This document shows positions 48,251 through 60,829 of a DNA stretch of 64,000 nucleotides, one piece after another; position 1 is the first letter of the stretch, and each line of letters opens with the position of its first letter. Under the pieces are notes generated by a model, which was given only the letters and a program-made list of their open reading frames with translations, made no database searches and had not been told where the DNA came from. Made by a program: the position numbers and the translations under genes. The stretch comes from Buddleja alternifolia (Eukaryota; Streptophyta; Magnoliopsida; Lamiales; Scrophulariaceae). The stretch lies in assembly GCA_019426215.1 (NCBI GenBank), contig CM033394.1, positions 37,074,423-37,138,422 on the forward strand, written 5' to 3'.

Positions 48251-50214
48251 ATCCACAAGATTTAGGTTTTTCAATCTACAATAGTACTGCCCTCAAATTT
48301 ATACAACAATTTTATTTTAAATCTCAAGAAGGACAGCAAGAACCCAAACTTCAATTTGTAGAATTTGTTTTGTGAAACAAACTACACGTACATTAAAGAA
48401 GTGGGTTGCTAGTACCCATCCAATTAATCACATCCCATATGTAATGGTATTCAAATAAATATAAAGAAACATTTTGGTCAACAATATATTAATTTGAATT
48501 TGAACTCCATTGTCTGAGTGCATCTATAACTCTCGGGAAAGTTCCATCATCTTTGTCGACAACTCCACTTGTTATAGTCAAATAAAAATCAAAGGGTTGG
48601 TGATAATGCAAGAGCAATTTACATAATGTCAGAGCAAAAATAGTGACTTGACAATCATACCCTCATGAACAAAATCAACATGGAAATACAAAAAATACTG
48701 CAGTATCCTTCGCCTTCAAGGAGAATCTCTCCGCCAGCCGCCCCTTTTCCTCCCTCTTTCTAAAAGCCTTTGTTGAGATTGTTGGGTAGATATGTCAATT
48801 GATGTCACCCATCAATAGAAATGGAGAGAGTTTTTTAGAGTCACTAATATACCTGCTATTTTGTTTCTGATAAAAATAGTAATGATAAAAAAAACTATGG
48901 TTAAGACATAAAATCTATGGTGCAATATACCAATCACGCCTGTAGATTCATTTCTACAACTTTATGCAATTTCACTTCTATTTTAAATTCTTTGTAAAAG
49001 CAGCATAGACCCCTTAATTACTAGAGCATAAATTGCGGCATAGGATCTTCAAATCCCGTGAATAGGATCATCTATTCCAATTTCTTGTTCCATCTTATAT
49101 TCTAACCCTGAGATGTTTGACACGTGTGCACTTAACAGATTCACTTAACGGAACAAGAAAATAGCCGTCTGTTTTCTTAAACATGGCAAGGAGCGAAATT
49201 TTCTTATATAGAACAAGAAATCAGCAGTGTTCTAACTAAGGAAAATTCTCAACAAGGAAATGAAACATGATGGGGAAGAGAAGATGGAACCCAATTGTGT
49301 CAAGAAATTGACATAATCCTCAAAGAATCAAAGAATTTTGCAGACAAAGAGGCTCTCCAACAACTCGAAATGCCGGCGGCAGAAATCCCTCACTCATATT
49401 GAAATGACAGCGGCAGAAATCCGACTCCGTTAAGTTTTCGATTACAATTTTGATTTGGTTTCTTCTTTTGATGTGGGTTCTGCAATTTCGTGGGGCTAAT
49501 TAATTTGTAAGGTATTTTAATTGTGGAGTTATAATCTCAAGTGGGTGTCAATTTTTCGACACTGACAAATTTCCGAAACATTTTTTCGATTGAATTTCTC
49601 CTATCAATGGTCAATTTTTGATTTCCTGCAAGTGAATTCTTTTTTTGTCCATTACAGTTAACAAATCCATACATTAGGTTGTAACATTTGTTCATTTTTC
49701 GACGTCAATGTTGTATATGGAAGAATTATGATCAAGCAATGAGATTTGGGTTTTTTTCTTCATTTCGGTTTATGTAGTTTTCATCATCAATTTCCTCCAT
49801 TTTTTAATACAGATAATTTTGACAAACTAGCTTCTAAAACTTAGTGCCCCAACAGCAATAAGTGATGTCAGTCAACCTTACATTATGACATTCTAAAGTG
49901 CATGTCTATCTCTAAAATATATTATAGTAAAATGGAATTTATTGTTCTTGTGTAACAATATAGAAAGGATATTGCACTAGTTAGAGCACATGTTTTCTTT
50001 AAAATGATCATCTCAAAAAAGTTGATTTTTTTCTCAATTACTTAAAATCTTGTGAATGAAGAAAAAGAATATGCGGTTCATTCTTCTGAACAAGTTCAGC
50101 TTTCTTTTACTACTTATTTCCGCAACTTTCTATTCAACTTCTTTTGTTAATTCTTTTTCTTTCTAATCTTTTTGAAGTTAAGAAAGCGTTATTTACTATT
50201 ATCGTGTCTCGCAG
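48251..50214. other. Intergenic upstream of the NSE4 remnant
   Basis: No coding region is supported. The part at 49330-49450 is GC-richer, with two CGGCGGCAGAAATCC / GCGGCAGAAATCC repeats, and could be an old 5' leader. The N-terminal half expected of an NSE4 gene is not found here. Confidence 0.45.
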
Positions 50215-51081
50215 GTTTGGCGCCATGAACACTAAATTGAACTAGCGTAATAATGAGGCTCCTAGAAATCGTATAAGACCAAAGGAAAACGATCGATCTA
50301 AAGAGGTAAAAACCTTTTGGCCTATTTTCTATAAACTACTAGTAAAATTTCAATTGGATTTTAAGGCTATGGAAAAGAGGTAAAACAGTATTTGTGACTG
50401 ACTTTTAGTTATTCATTTATTTCAGCAACTTGATAAAACTTGTAATGAATAAAAAACAAACAATGATAAGAATATGGCTACGACGTCTGATATTCTGAGG
50501 AGGAATCACAGGGTCATCTTGGAAATCTGATATTAAATTGGGAATCCTTTGCACAGATGGTGGAGAATTTTTTTCCTCTATCTTTCCTGATTAAAGAGGG
50601 ACTTGCATATATAAAAGTTGATGAAGATCAATCTCATCTAATTTGCAAGTATTTTTCATGATCATTAGTACATTCTTCTTCTTTTGAACTTTATGGCTTT
50701 ATAAGATCTCATATCTATTTTATTCTTAAGTCAATTTTTTTCTTTTCAATCCCAAAAAATGCTCCTAGTGCCAGCGCAATTCTCTCTGGGGAGGTCTCAT
50801 ACAATCCTTTTATATTCAGATTTGACTTTGAAGACTAAAAGGTACAATTGAGTGATTTTGGATATTCATATATATTTATTTATGTATATATATTTGTATA
50901 CTTGTACTTTCAAAGTTTCTAATAATTCCTCAATAAAATTAACTTGCAGTTGATGTTGAAATCTATTGGGGTTGAAGAGGAACTATTGCCACATAGGATC
51001 AAGGTCGATAAACTAAGTAATGCTCAACCAGATTTTCAACGTGAGAAACCTGAAGGGGGTGCTACTAATGAAGGTTATTGA
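50215..51081 (+). pseudogene. NSE4-like kleisin (SMC5/6 complex), 3' half only
   Basis: Four exon-like pieces on the plus strand match the C-terminal half of plant NSE4, the kleisin that bridges SMC5 and SMC6 heads in DNA repair. Exon A (50215-50305) has GAMNTKLN, then a TAG at 50243-50245, and RNRIRPKENDRSKE. Exon B (about 50426-50650) has NDKNMATTSDILRRNHRV, a TAA at 50450-50452, a one-base frameshift near 50522, then NWESFAQMVENFFPLSFLIK. Exon C (to 50841) has SGEVSYNPFIFRFDFED then TAA. Exon D (50950-51081) is intact from VEEELLPHRIKVDK to a TGA. Introns remain, so it is not a processed copy. The 5' half is missing. It is an unprocessed, truncated pseudogene; the name rests on motif recall, not a search. 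Confidence 0.78.
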
Positions 51082-51814
51082 AGGGGATACTATTCGTGAA
51101 GAAAGCATTACTGATTAGATAAGATTTTCAATAGAACTAGCAATGGACATGGAACATTGTTTATTAGCCTGTAGACTGAAACTTGTTGCTTTTTAATATT
51201 TTCGTGGGGTTGTTCATTTTTATTCTTTAGTATTCTTCAACTTCTTTCACTTTTAACCTTGATTTTAAAAATACATGCATTCTGTTAAAAAAATGAAGAA
51301 TTTTGATATTTGAAAATTTGTTTTCATTTTTAGCTATTTTCCCCGGATTTATGACTTGATGTTTGATTCTGGATGAGATGGCTTAATTCTGGGTTAATTG
51401 AATGTGTAAGAATTGTGTAGTTGCTCATGAACCATAAGCTCCAATTTTGATTTTAGGTACAAAAACCAATATAAACTTACATTATTAAATATTAATAATT
51501 ATATTAAGGAATAGAAATTTAGAACATCAATAGTAAGAAAATAATATAACATTACACGGTCTACACATTCATTCGATTTACTTTTTATTGTAATGTAAAA
51601 AAATGAGGAGATATTATAGCTTGTCATGCTAAAATATAGCATGGCATTTTCAAATCCTAAAATCCTATTGTCATGCAATAATGAATCTGATAATTTTAAC
51701 TAATCCTCAAACGAACACAATTTAAAAGATTTCTCTTAAGCTTAAGTACATTTCAGACCATAAAAATCATGAGTCCCACCAAACTCCTAGTTATTTCACT
51801 CATTAAGTACATCA
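51082..51814. other. Intergenic between convergent pseudogenes
   Basis: No coding region is supported. The NSE4-like and FRS-like remnants converge here, so the spacer presumably holds both 3' untranslated regions. Confidence 0.5.
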
Positions 51815-54125
51815 CTATAACCCTTCATTCGCTTTCTCGTGTTTGGCTTGATGTGTGGCCTTGTTCAACTGAATTCTTTCTAATCCTTGAGGTTTTGCTA
51901 TTTGTTGCTAGACATGTGTGGAAAATGCAATAAATAAATTAGACATTTAACAAAAAGAAAAAAAGAAATAATAATCAACTTGCTCAACTACATGTCACTA
52001 CCTGAAGTAATTCTATCAAACTCATTGTACTTTGTCCCTCTCCTCTTGAACAATGAGATAAATTAAGTTGTTGGCGAACGATCGGATTGAATACCTACAA
52101 TAATTGGTATATATCATTATAACTGCGAAACAAAGTCTGGAAATATTTTGTCAGTAAAAGATAATTTGAATGTTTCAACAAATGTACCTGTGCAAATTGG
52201 AATGGTTCCACATGTAACAATGATGGTGTTTCAATAGGATAAGCAACACTTGAACCGGACCTACCAACATGGTATTCCTTTTTAGCGCATAAAAGTATGA
52301 GAAATATATTTAACTTATTTCAAGGAAAATAATATATAAGTAGCACATTAAAATGACTTAATCTTGACTTGGACAAAATTCTAAGTTTCAATAAAGTAGC
52401 TATTCGGAGTGTCTATAGCTGAAACTAAGAGTACATGTTTTACAACAATGTCAATCAGGCAAGTCCAATCATTCTTTGGACGGCTAAACTACATCAGCAG
52501 ATTCATAGCCCAGCTCACTCATACCTGCGAGCTGAACGATAGCATCTAAGCTTGGACTTTTTTCTCCATTGTGGAAATTATGCATCTTTGTGAAGTTTCA
52601 CAATATAGAAAAAACATCACATATACTAATGGAAAATATTGTATAAACAGAAAAATTAGATTAATTTTGTTAAAAAAGAATATACCTGATCATTGTTTTC
52701 AATATGTATGACTGCATTATTGGATGAAGAAACGTTACTTTCACTTTTCTTCCTCTTTCTTGTGCTCTTCTCCAATTGTAAAGTTTCACAATATAGAAAA
52801 AAAATCACATATAATAATGAAAATATTATATAGACAAATAATTTTTTTAATTTTGTTAAAAAAGAATATAGCTAATCATTGTTTTCAGTATGTACGACTG
52901 CATTATTGGGTGAAGAAACGTTACTTTCACTTTTCTTCCTCTTTCTTGTGCTCTTCTCCAATCCACTCTGTGGCCTTTTTCCAAATGTTAAAGACTTCTT
53001 TTTATTTTTCAAGTCTTTTATCACAATTTTATTAGATGTATTTTCGGCTTCATTCAATGCATTCTTTTCCACAACAATTTTTTTTCACGAGTAAGAGTGA
53101 TGTCAGTTCTATTCTCCAAATTTGCATCAATGTTCTTCGATCAATTTCAAATTACCATTTGTTGCAATTTTAAATGTTTCCTTGATCAAAGAAGCTCTTG
53201 TCGCTATCTTATTAGTCAAACTGCATAATTCCTTGTAATGAAATCCAATCATCTTCTTTTCATCATTTTCATTCATAGATCCAGAATGTTCTATACAACC
53301 TCCAAGACCTTGCGCTTCAACAACATTTTTTTTTTTTTTTGGTCCTCCTCTTCATGATATACAATTCAAGAATCTTGACAATGTTTCTTGAAGAAAGCAC
53401 TTTGAATGCATGCGAACAAAAAATTCCTGCAAACTCAAACTTTTTGAAGCTACATAAATTTTTTCCTTGAGATCAGTCATATGTTACTGTGTGTTGTCGA
53501 TGCTTACCGAAAGGAGTGATCTTATAATCTTAAATCTCTCCAACCTCACCGAACAATTCTATTTTAGCATCATATGCCTTCTTCAACTCATCTTGGAATA
53601 ACTTAAACACCTCGTGCATATAGACACTAGCTGCATGTTTTACAATATCTACAGGAAAAGAAGCCACTGGTGTAGTTCGAATGGTTCGTAGATCCACTTT
53701 CGGCTCTTTATAGCAATGATCATCAATCAACTATCGAAGTGGTGGAAAAATTGGAGCAAATTATGCTTATAGCTTACATATCTTTTCATAACTCTGTTCA
53801 TGCTTTCACTACATTGAGTAGTTATCAAATCCTCACAAAACGATTGTCAACCATAAACTAGTGCCCATTTTTTTCTTATACTGAACATCCTCTCAAGCCA
53901 CTCTTTACTTTCAAGTTTGAAATTTTTCAACATTTCTTTCCATGCAGTAAAAAATTCTTCTTCTTTCTCATAATCGTAAATACAAGAACAGAGGGTTTTA
54001 GCAAAGTCTGTATAGTGTGCAAACACACTGCTCAAATGGATCGCAGCATTTTGGTAGATGTGCTAAATACATAAGCGATGACATGTAGCGAGCCACGTTT
54101 TAGCCAAAGCTTTTGCCATTGTTGC
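51815..54125 (-). pseudogene. FAR1-related (FRS) transcription factor, broken
   Basis: The minus strand from 54125 reads MAKALAKTWLATCHRLCI, HIYQNAAIHLSSVFAHY, then CIYDYEKEEEFFTAWKEML, RKKWALVYG and TTQCSESMNRVMKRYVSYKH. This is the MULE-transposase-derived core of FAR1/FHY3-related proteins. A SWIM zinc-finger follows (FEFAGIFCSHAFKVL), with the second cysteine of its CxC pair now Phe. Lesions include in-frame stops (after VYG near 53844; 53473-53475) and frame changes. Three clean 3' exons continue: 52277-52188, 52094-52002 and 51907-51815, of 30, 31 and 30 codons, all phase 0 with GT-AG junctions. The gene is cut at 54125 by the Gypsy element, so its 5' part should lie beyond the window. 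FRS proteins are nuclear regulators in light signalling; this copy is dead. Confidence 0.85.
52588..52963. repeat. 188-bp tandem duplication of an FRS exon
   Basis: Copies 52588-52776 and 52777-52963 share AAGTTTCACAATATAGAAAA (at 52593 and 52781) and the minus-strand coding text SESNVSS, NNAV. Each spans the exon end encoding a Lys/Arg-rich segment and its intron start, so the exon boundary is duplicated in tandem. Confidence 0.85.
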
Positions 54126-57100
54126 TGTCACACCCCGAACCCCGAGACCATGATAACCGCCTCAGGTTCTCGAAAACATTCCAAAGGCCTGCAAGGCTCG
54201 CCTACTAACAACATTGGTATAGAGCATCTATACCTCAAAGATACCAATTCTCGATATATAAAAAAATAAAACTCCATAAAAGAAACTCGGTTCATCCATG
54301 ATATTAGTAATCTCTCACACAATGAAAATAAATTCAATACTACTGGAAAAAAAATGCTAAATTAAGAAGTAGGGCCCCTCGAGATCAGACAATCGAACAT
54401 GAATAATTCTCCTTCCACTAAGTCTCGACATCTAAAAAAAATGTGAATGAAAATAATGAGCACGACGGCCTAGCAAGTAATTCCATCACTCATCTAGTCA
54501 GATCAAGCAAGCAACGCAAGAATATTTTTAAAATTTTCTTTAGAGTATACAACAAAGTTGGACATAAATTTCAAGAGAATATTACTTTTAAAGAAAATAA
54601 TATTTGAACAACTTGAGTCCAAATGATATTCAACATTCACGTAAAATTCACCACACACAACCAACACATAAGACAACCATGGTCAGGGATAGGTTTAACC
54701 CCCTCTCTTAGGTCCTGGTACAGGCATAACCCCTCTGTACTGGGTCTTGGTATAGAAATAACTCCCCTATAATGGGTCACTAACCAACACTAAAATACTC
54801 AGTTGCCCATCTCCTATTCCAGAATAGTCAATGATGTAATAGTCTAAACAATGGGTTTTAGAAACCACCTCCACTATAACCACGTTTACAAACCACATAT
54901 CAACCACATACATAAATCACATTTTAGCACTTTTCAAATCCAAGTTCAAGATAATCAAATCATTCATGTTTCCATTTATATACATATATACACTTGCATG
55001 ATCCAAGTTATGAAAATCACACACGCACCCGAAAATAATACATACATAATTTTGTATAACAGGAAGAGTGAAGAATCACTTACCTCGATTATGTCACCGT
55101 AAGCTAATCATGAAATCGTCAAAAGTTGCTTAGTGTGTCCTCACCCAAATCTAGATAATTTGAATCCGTAAGTTACTTAATATCATCATTATCAGTGAAT
55201 CCAGCCTGGTACCCCTGTCTTCTAATTACTCTAACATAAAGTTGTGCGACAAATAGGGGATAATCTGAACAGGGAGATCCATTAATCTTTTATAATTTGA
55301 TTTCTCTATATAAACATTTATTCCCCTAACTAATGTAAATCAGCGCCCACACATAAGGATAAGAATTCAAACCATGAGGTAAACTCCTGCACAATTACAG
55401 TACCCCTGTACCCTTGTCTCTAATGAAGTGTATCCATATGTAAATCACATGCAAGACTTCTAAACGGATTTATATGTATATATATATATATACACAACTT
55501 AATACCTATATACACTACAAACACATCCTACTCTTTTTGTTAGGAATTTCATGTTAGATGTTTTGATGATGACAATTAGGATCCCATGTTAGACCCCAAG
55601 AAATGTAAAGTATAAAAGCTTTCGTAGAACAAATGTATAAGCTCCTGAAAGCTCGTGTTTTTATACTAGGCTTGTATTTTTATCTTTATAGAGTTTAGAC
55701 TAAGAATGTGATACTAAATCACTAGAAGAATTCTGTGTGAGTCTACCAAGTGATGAAGTTGAAGATCAAGCGTCTAAAGAAACAGTAAAGATAAAGATTA
55801 GTCTCAAGCGTCCGTCAAACGCTAAAAGACTATCCCGGGTTACGAACTCAGCGCTCAAGATTTGTTATGGACCTTAGACCAAGTACTTAACACTAAGTCA
55901 ATGATAGAATTCTGAGTGAGTCTATCAAAGATAAAGTGAAAGGACAAGCGTCTAAAGAATCGGGCAAAGATTGTGACCTTTCTCAAGCGTCTGATTAACA
56001 AAGAAGGCTACTTTCAAGAAGCCTAAACTCCAAAGGCTCAAGCGCCTAGTTCTCCAAGCGTAACCTGAAGATTCAAACCCAAGTTATCAAAGATGCATGA
56101 ATCAACGGAAATTATTTCCAAACGGAAATAAGACAAGATGCATCAAAAGTCGGATAAGTGCTATTAAAATATAAGCACTACAACTTATGGGCAAGCCATA
56201 TCTTTGACCGAGACTGTCAAATTTATGAAACCAAGACCATGCCTAACCAATTAAATATACCCAAAGTTAGGATTGTCAGAACTCATGGAATGTTTAGGGA
56301 AACGAGATTCCAACCGTGTCCAACGGACAAAATCTCATAACCAACTATAAATAACCTTTTCAGCAAAAGGGACAAAAAGAGAGACAGATATAGAAAAACA
56401 TCTGGACGTAAAAATAAGAAAAAGGGTCCAAAACGTTGCTGAATTTTTTTGAGAAAAAGCTTTTACACTCCAGAGCCGAAACCCTTTAAGCTTTCTCAAA
56501 TACATTCCCAGACAGTCACCCATATCTCAAACCTCTTTTTAAGAAGAACCTACACTACTATTGAGATATCTCCAAGTTGTTTGAACTTTCCAAAAACAAA
56601 CAAACCCGTGACCAAAAGCATCAACACCTTTCATCTGAGTGAGAAAGCTTGTTGACTTGCAAGCAATATTTTTGTGTAAAAGAAGCTTGTGGAAGAAGAT
56701 CTCTATTGGAGCTAAAATCTGTGTGACCAAGGAGTTCCGAGATCAAGCGTAACTTGCACCATTTCTGAGTGAAAGAAGCAAGGGGATAGAAGGTCTTTAG
56801 TGGAGCTGAAATCTGTGTGACCAAGGAGTTCCGAGATCATATCCAATCTCCCTCTATTTTGTAGAAGTCTCTGTGTGACCCTTCGATAATCATCATAGTG
56901 GAAAACCTCCCTGATAAAAGGAGAAGAAGGACGTAGCTGGGATTACATCACCCAGTGAACCTCACAAATATCTTGTGTCATTTACTGCTTTATTGTCTTA
57001 TTATACTATCAGAAAAAGCATTTAAAACTAATAAGCGACTGATCGGTTAAAACGAACGCTAAGCTATAAAAACATTTCCGCTGTGCTAACCCTGATTTAG

Positions 57101-57745
57101 TGACTAAACTCTGCCCTACTTTAGCAAGCGTTGAAATCACCAAGTCTAAGTTAACTTCTTCCAAGCGCCTGAAACTAGCGCTTAAGTCATTATCTCTCAA
57201 GCGCCGCACCCAGCGCTCAAAGCTTCCCGAGCGTTCAAATACTTCAAAGTGGTACGAAATTTTTGAAGTCGAAAAAGACTTCAGGGTCTATTCAACCCCC
57301 CCCCCCTTCTAGACCCTTTCGTAAACCACTTGGGACCAACACTTTTGACATCAGAAAGCCCCACTAATTACCCATAATATTTATTTTATTACATGTCACA
57401 ACTTGACCAGATTATATAAGTAGAAAATATGCATGATATAAGAGATTTGGAAAAGAATTCTTAAAGAATCTATTTGACTAACTAGTGGAGGAAAGAGACG
57501 AAAAGCAATTGAGCCTAGATTATTTTTCTTGAAGTTCCCTCCGTGAAAGTCGGCGTTTTACCCTAATTCCTTAAAGTTCCAGCCAACTAATTTACTTAGA
57601 TGACCCAGCTTTATATTTCTAATCTTATAGTGATTAGGTTAATATTACCCATATTACTCTTGATAAAAATTAAGATAACTTTTAGCCTACAAACACTTAA
57701 TTAAAAGCATAACATAAATTAATAATATAAACTACGAGTCTTACA
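54126..57745 (-). repeat. 3' LTR of the Gypsy element, with nested solo LTR
   Basis: It matches the partial 5' LTR at 63720 onward: both start (plus strand) TGTCACACCC-GAACCCC and share AACATTGGTATAGAGCATCT. On the minus strand it starts TGTAAGACTCG at 57745. Without the 55538-57341 insertion the LTR is about 1.81 kb. Confidence 0.88.
55538..57341 (+). mobile_element. Solo LTR, 1.8 kb, second Maximus/SIRE-like copy
   Basis: Starts TGTTAGGAATTTCATG and ends GGGACCAACA, with an exact CTTTT target duplication (55533-55537 and 57342-57346). It shares the TTTTGATGATGACAAT box, the AAGCGT-rich middle and the terminal C-tract with 22083-23882, and nearly the same length (1804 against 1800 bp). Confidence 0.87.
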
Positions 57746-57758
57746 TTCTTCCCCCCTC
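57746..57758 (-). other. Polypurine tract of the Gypsy element
   Basis: GAGGGGGGAAGAA on the minus strand abuts the LTR start TGTAAGACTCG. Confidence 0.85.
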
Positions 57759-57759
57759 A

Positions 57760-58282
57760 AAGAAGTTTAGTCCTCTAAACTTATCATACCTGGATTAGCA
57801 AAAAGTTGAGGGTATTGGTTATTGATTTCCCCTTCGAGCTCCCATGACGCCTCTCTCTCAAAATGATTGCTCCATTGCACTTTGACATAAAGTATCACAC
57901 GAGTTCATAAAATTTTCTCTTGTTTGTCCTGAATCTTAACTGGAAATTCTTTAAAGGTCAAATCTTCTCTCAATTGTATGGGCTCATATTCCACTACATG
58001 ACTCGAATCAGAAATATACTTCCTCAGCATTGGGACATGAAATACATTATGTTCACTTGACAAAGCGGGTGGTAAAGCAAGTCTATAAGCAACTTTTCCA
58101 ATCCTTTCGAAAATCTCAAATGGTCCTATGAATCGAGGGCTTAGCTTTCCTCGTACATGTTCACCTACCTCAAACTCTAGTATCCTTCTCCTTACATCTG
58201 CATAACTCTTTTTCCTACTCTTTGCAATACGAAGTCGGTCTCTCCCGTAACAAAATCCATGGTGATGTGTTCCCACTTCCAC
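57760..58282 (-). pseudogene. Gypsy integrase C-terminus and chromodomain remnant
   Basis: The frame opens with [20 protein letters not shown], then SPRFIGPFEIFERIGKVAYR and VFHVPMLRKYI, the GPY/F-type integrase C-terminus of chromoviruses. A chromodomain-like tail begins at VEYEPIQLREDL, but after DKQEKIL the frame shifts; the remainder (VQWSNHFEREASWELE) is found in another frame near 57850. Frameshifted and inactive. Confidence 0.85.
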
Positions 58283-59381
58283 TTTGGAATGGGAAGGGAT
58301 TGTAACTCTCTTGCTCTCTCCTTACGCTCCGCCTTAACTCGCTGGCAAACCAAACATTTTAAGATATACGTAGCTATTTCTCGCTTCATATTGTTCCACC
58401 AGAAAGTTTGATTTAAGTCTTTGTACATCTTACTACAAGCAGGGTGAACCCTATAACTACTATTGTGGGCCTCTTGAAGAATCTCGTCCTTCAGTGCTAA
58501 ATTACTTGGTACACACAATCTATCCTGAAACGTCAGATGACCCTCTTTGTGAAACACAAATTCTGATTCAACATCCTTCTGGAGGTTCTTTAAACTCTTC
58601 TGCAAATGGGGATCCTTAGATTGAGCTATTCGGATTCTCTCAATCAAGGTAGGTTCGAGTATCAAGTTAGCCAGTTGTGCTACAGCTCCTTGAACTCTCA
58701 CATCTAATTGCAGTTTATCAAAATCCTCCAGTATATGTCTCTGTGAGGTCATAAGGGTAGCCAAGTTCCCCGCAGCCTTTCTACTCAATGCATCTGCTAC
58801 AACATTAGCTTTTTTGGGGTGATAACTGATTGTCAAACCATAGTCATGAAGTATCTCCAACCATCGCCTTTGTCTCATGTTCAACTCCTTTTGAGTGAAA
58901 ATATATTTCAAACTCTTATGATCAATGAAAATTTCACATCTTTCTCCATAAAGGTAATGCCTCCAAAGCTTTAATGCAAACACAATAGCAGCCAATTCTA
59001 AGTCATGCGTAGGATAATTCTGCTCATGAGGCTTGAGTTGTATAGAAGCATAAGCTACAACTTTGTTCTTCTGCATCAACACACACCTTAGTCCCCCTTT
59101 TGAGGCATCACAATAAATGGAATAACTTTCACCAGAAGAGGGAAGTGTAAGCACTGGCAGAAACTAACCTCTTTTCTCAATTCTTGAAAACTCTATTCAC
59201 ATTCTTCTGTCCACTCAAACTTAACTCCCTTTTGAGTTAAACGGGTCAAAGGTACAGCTATTCGAGAAAACCCTTCGACAAAACGTCTGTAGTGACCTGC
59301 AATTCCCAAAAAGCTACGAACCTCGGTAATAGTGGTTGGCCTGCTCCACTCTGCTACTACTTTAATCTTCTGAGGATCCAC
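58240..59381 (-). pseudogene. Gypsy RNase H and integrase N-terminus, core deleted
   Basis: The first segment (59381-59193) is the RT connection domain ([20 protein letters not shown]). After a stop, RNase H follows ([44 protein letters not shown]). Then the integrase HHCC zinc domain (H-x-H ... [11 protein letters not shown]) leads to [13 protein letters not shown], where the sequence jumps at about 58243 straight to the region after the catalytic core. The D,D35E core is gone. Confidence 0.88.
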
Positions 59382-59390
59382 TAAAACACC

Positions 59391-59987
59391 CTATTCATTG
59401 ATCACATGGCCAAGAAAAACTATATTGTCCATCCAAAACTCACACTTCTTTAGCTTCGCATACAACTCGTTTTCCCTCAAGATCTGTAAAACAAGTCTTA
59501 AATGCTTCTCATGTTCTTCTTTACCCGTTGAGTAGATAAGGATATCATCAATGAAAAACACTACAAATTTGTCCAGATAAGGTCGAAATACCCGGTTCAT
59601 CATATCCATAAATGCAGCAGGTGCATTAGTAAGCCCAAAAGGTATCATTAGGAATTCATAATGCCCATATCTTGTTCTGAAAGTTGTCTTTGATACTTCA
59701 TCGGGCTTAATCTTCAACTGATGGTCACCAGTTCTAAGCTCAATCTTTGAGAAAACCTTTGATCCTTGTAGCTGGTCAAAGAGATCATCAATTCGAGGCA
59801 ATGGATACTTATTCCTCAGAGTCACCTTGTTCAACTCACGATAGTCAATGCAAAGCCTCATGCTGCCATTTTTCTTCTTAACAAACAAGACTGGAGGTGC
59901 CCAAGGTGACACACTAGGCCTGATAAATCCCATATCCAATAGTTCTTGTAGTTGCTCCTTCAGCTCTTTCAATTCGGTGGGGGGCAT
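59391..59987 (-). pseudogene. Gypsy reverse transcriptase
   Basis: About 198 codons read through with [67 protein letters not shown] and the catalytic [10 protein letters not shown]. The frame ends at 59391, so it is separated from the connection domain by a stop. The RT core itself looks almost undamaged. Confidence 0.9.
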
Positions 59988-60074
59988 CCAATACGGTGCC
60001 TTTGAAATAGGGCTAGTACCAGGTAATAACTCAATAGCGAATTCTATCTCCCGATCAGGTGGTAATCCAGGTAA

Positions 60075-60829
60075 TTACTCTGGAAATACTTCAGGAAACT
60101 CACTAACAGTAGGAATATCTTCAAGCACCAGCTCGTTATCTTTTGTGTCAAGAACGGTGGCTAGGTACCTATACAACCCTTTTTCAACAACCTTATAGCT
60201 TGTAGTGCAGAAATCAATTTTCGAGAAGAGTTGCAACTTCCACCTATGAATTGGAACTTTGGCAAACCGGGTGGTTGGAAATCCACCCTCTTTAATCGAC
60301 AATTTATAGTAGCATAATAGGTAGCCAACCAGTCTATAACAAGAATGACATCAAAATCCGTCATGTCCAAAAGAGTCAAGTCTGCTGGCATCTCATAATT
60401 TCCTATCTTAACTACACTAGACTTGCATATGTATTCCGCAATAAAAGCACTCCCAACAAGTGTGTTAATAGATAATGTCACATCCATAGGTTCAAAAGGT
60501 AAATCATGTTTCTTAGTGTAAGAAATAGATACAAAAGAATGGGTAGCACCTGAATCAAATAACACCTAAGCATATCCGGATGCAACTAAAATCATACCTG
60601 TAACCACATCATTAGAACTCTGTGCATCTTGCTGAGTAAATGCATACACTTTTCCCCGCATTTGAGGCCTCTGATTTCCACCCTTGTTCTGTCCTGTAGT
60701 TGGAGCACGGTTGCCAGGATGTGATTGATCATTCCAAAACTGTTGAGTAATTTGGTTGTTCCTCTTGTTCGGGCAAAAAGTGGCCTTATGGCCCTGCTAG
60801 CCACACTCAAAGCATCGTCCAGTATACCA
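60075..60829 (-). pseudogene. Gypsy protease and last zinc knuckle
   Basis: The aspartic protease active site LFDSGATHSFVSISYTKK is at the top of the 60565-60161 frame, after a stop. A partial CCHC knuckle (CFECG-x-QGHKATFCP, with one stop) lies at 60829-60760 next to the inserted CACTA-like element. Frame breaks at about 60570 and 60780. Confidence 0.85.

Noticed and set aside
52525..52572. An additional FRS exon (SPSLDAIVQLAGMSEL) in the minus frame.
   Set aside because: The text looks coding, but its good donor leaves phase 1 while the next clear exon starts in phase 0, so it cannot be joined without a stop; left out of the exon list.
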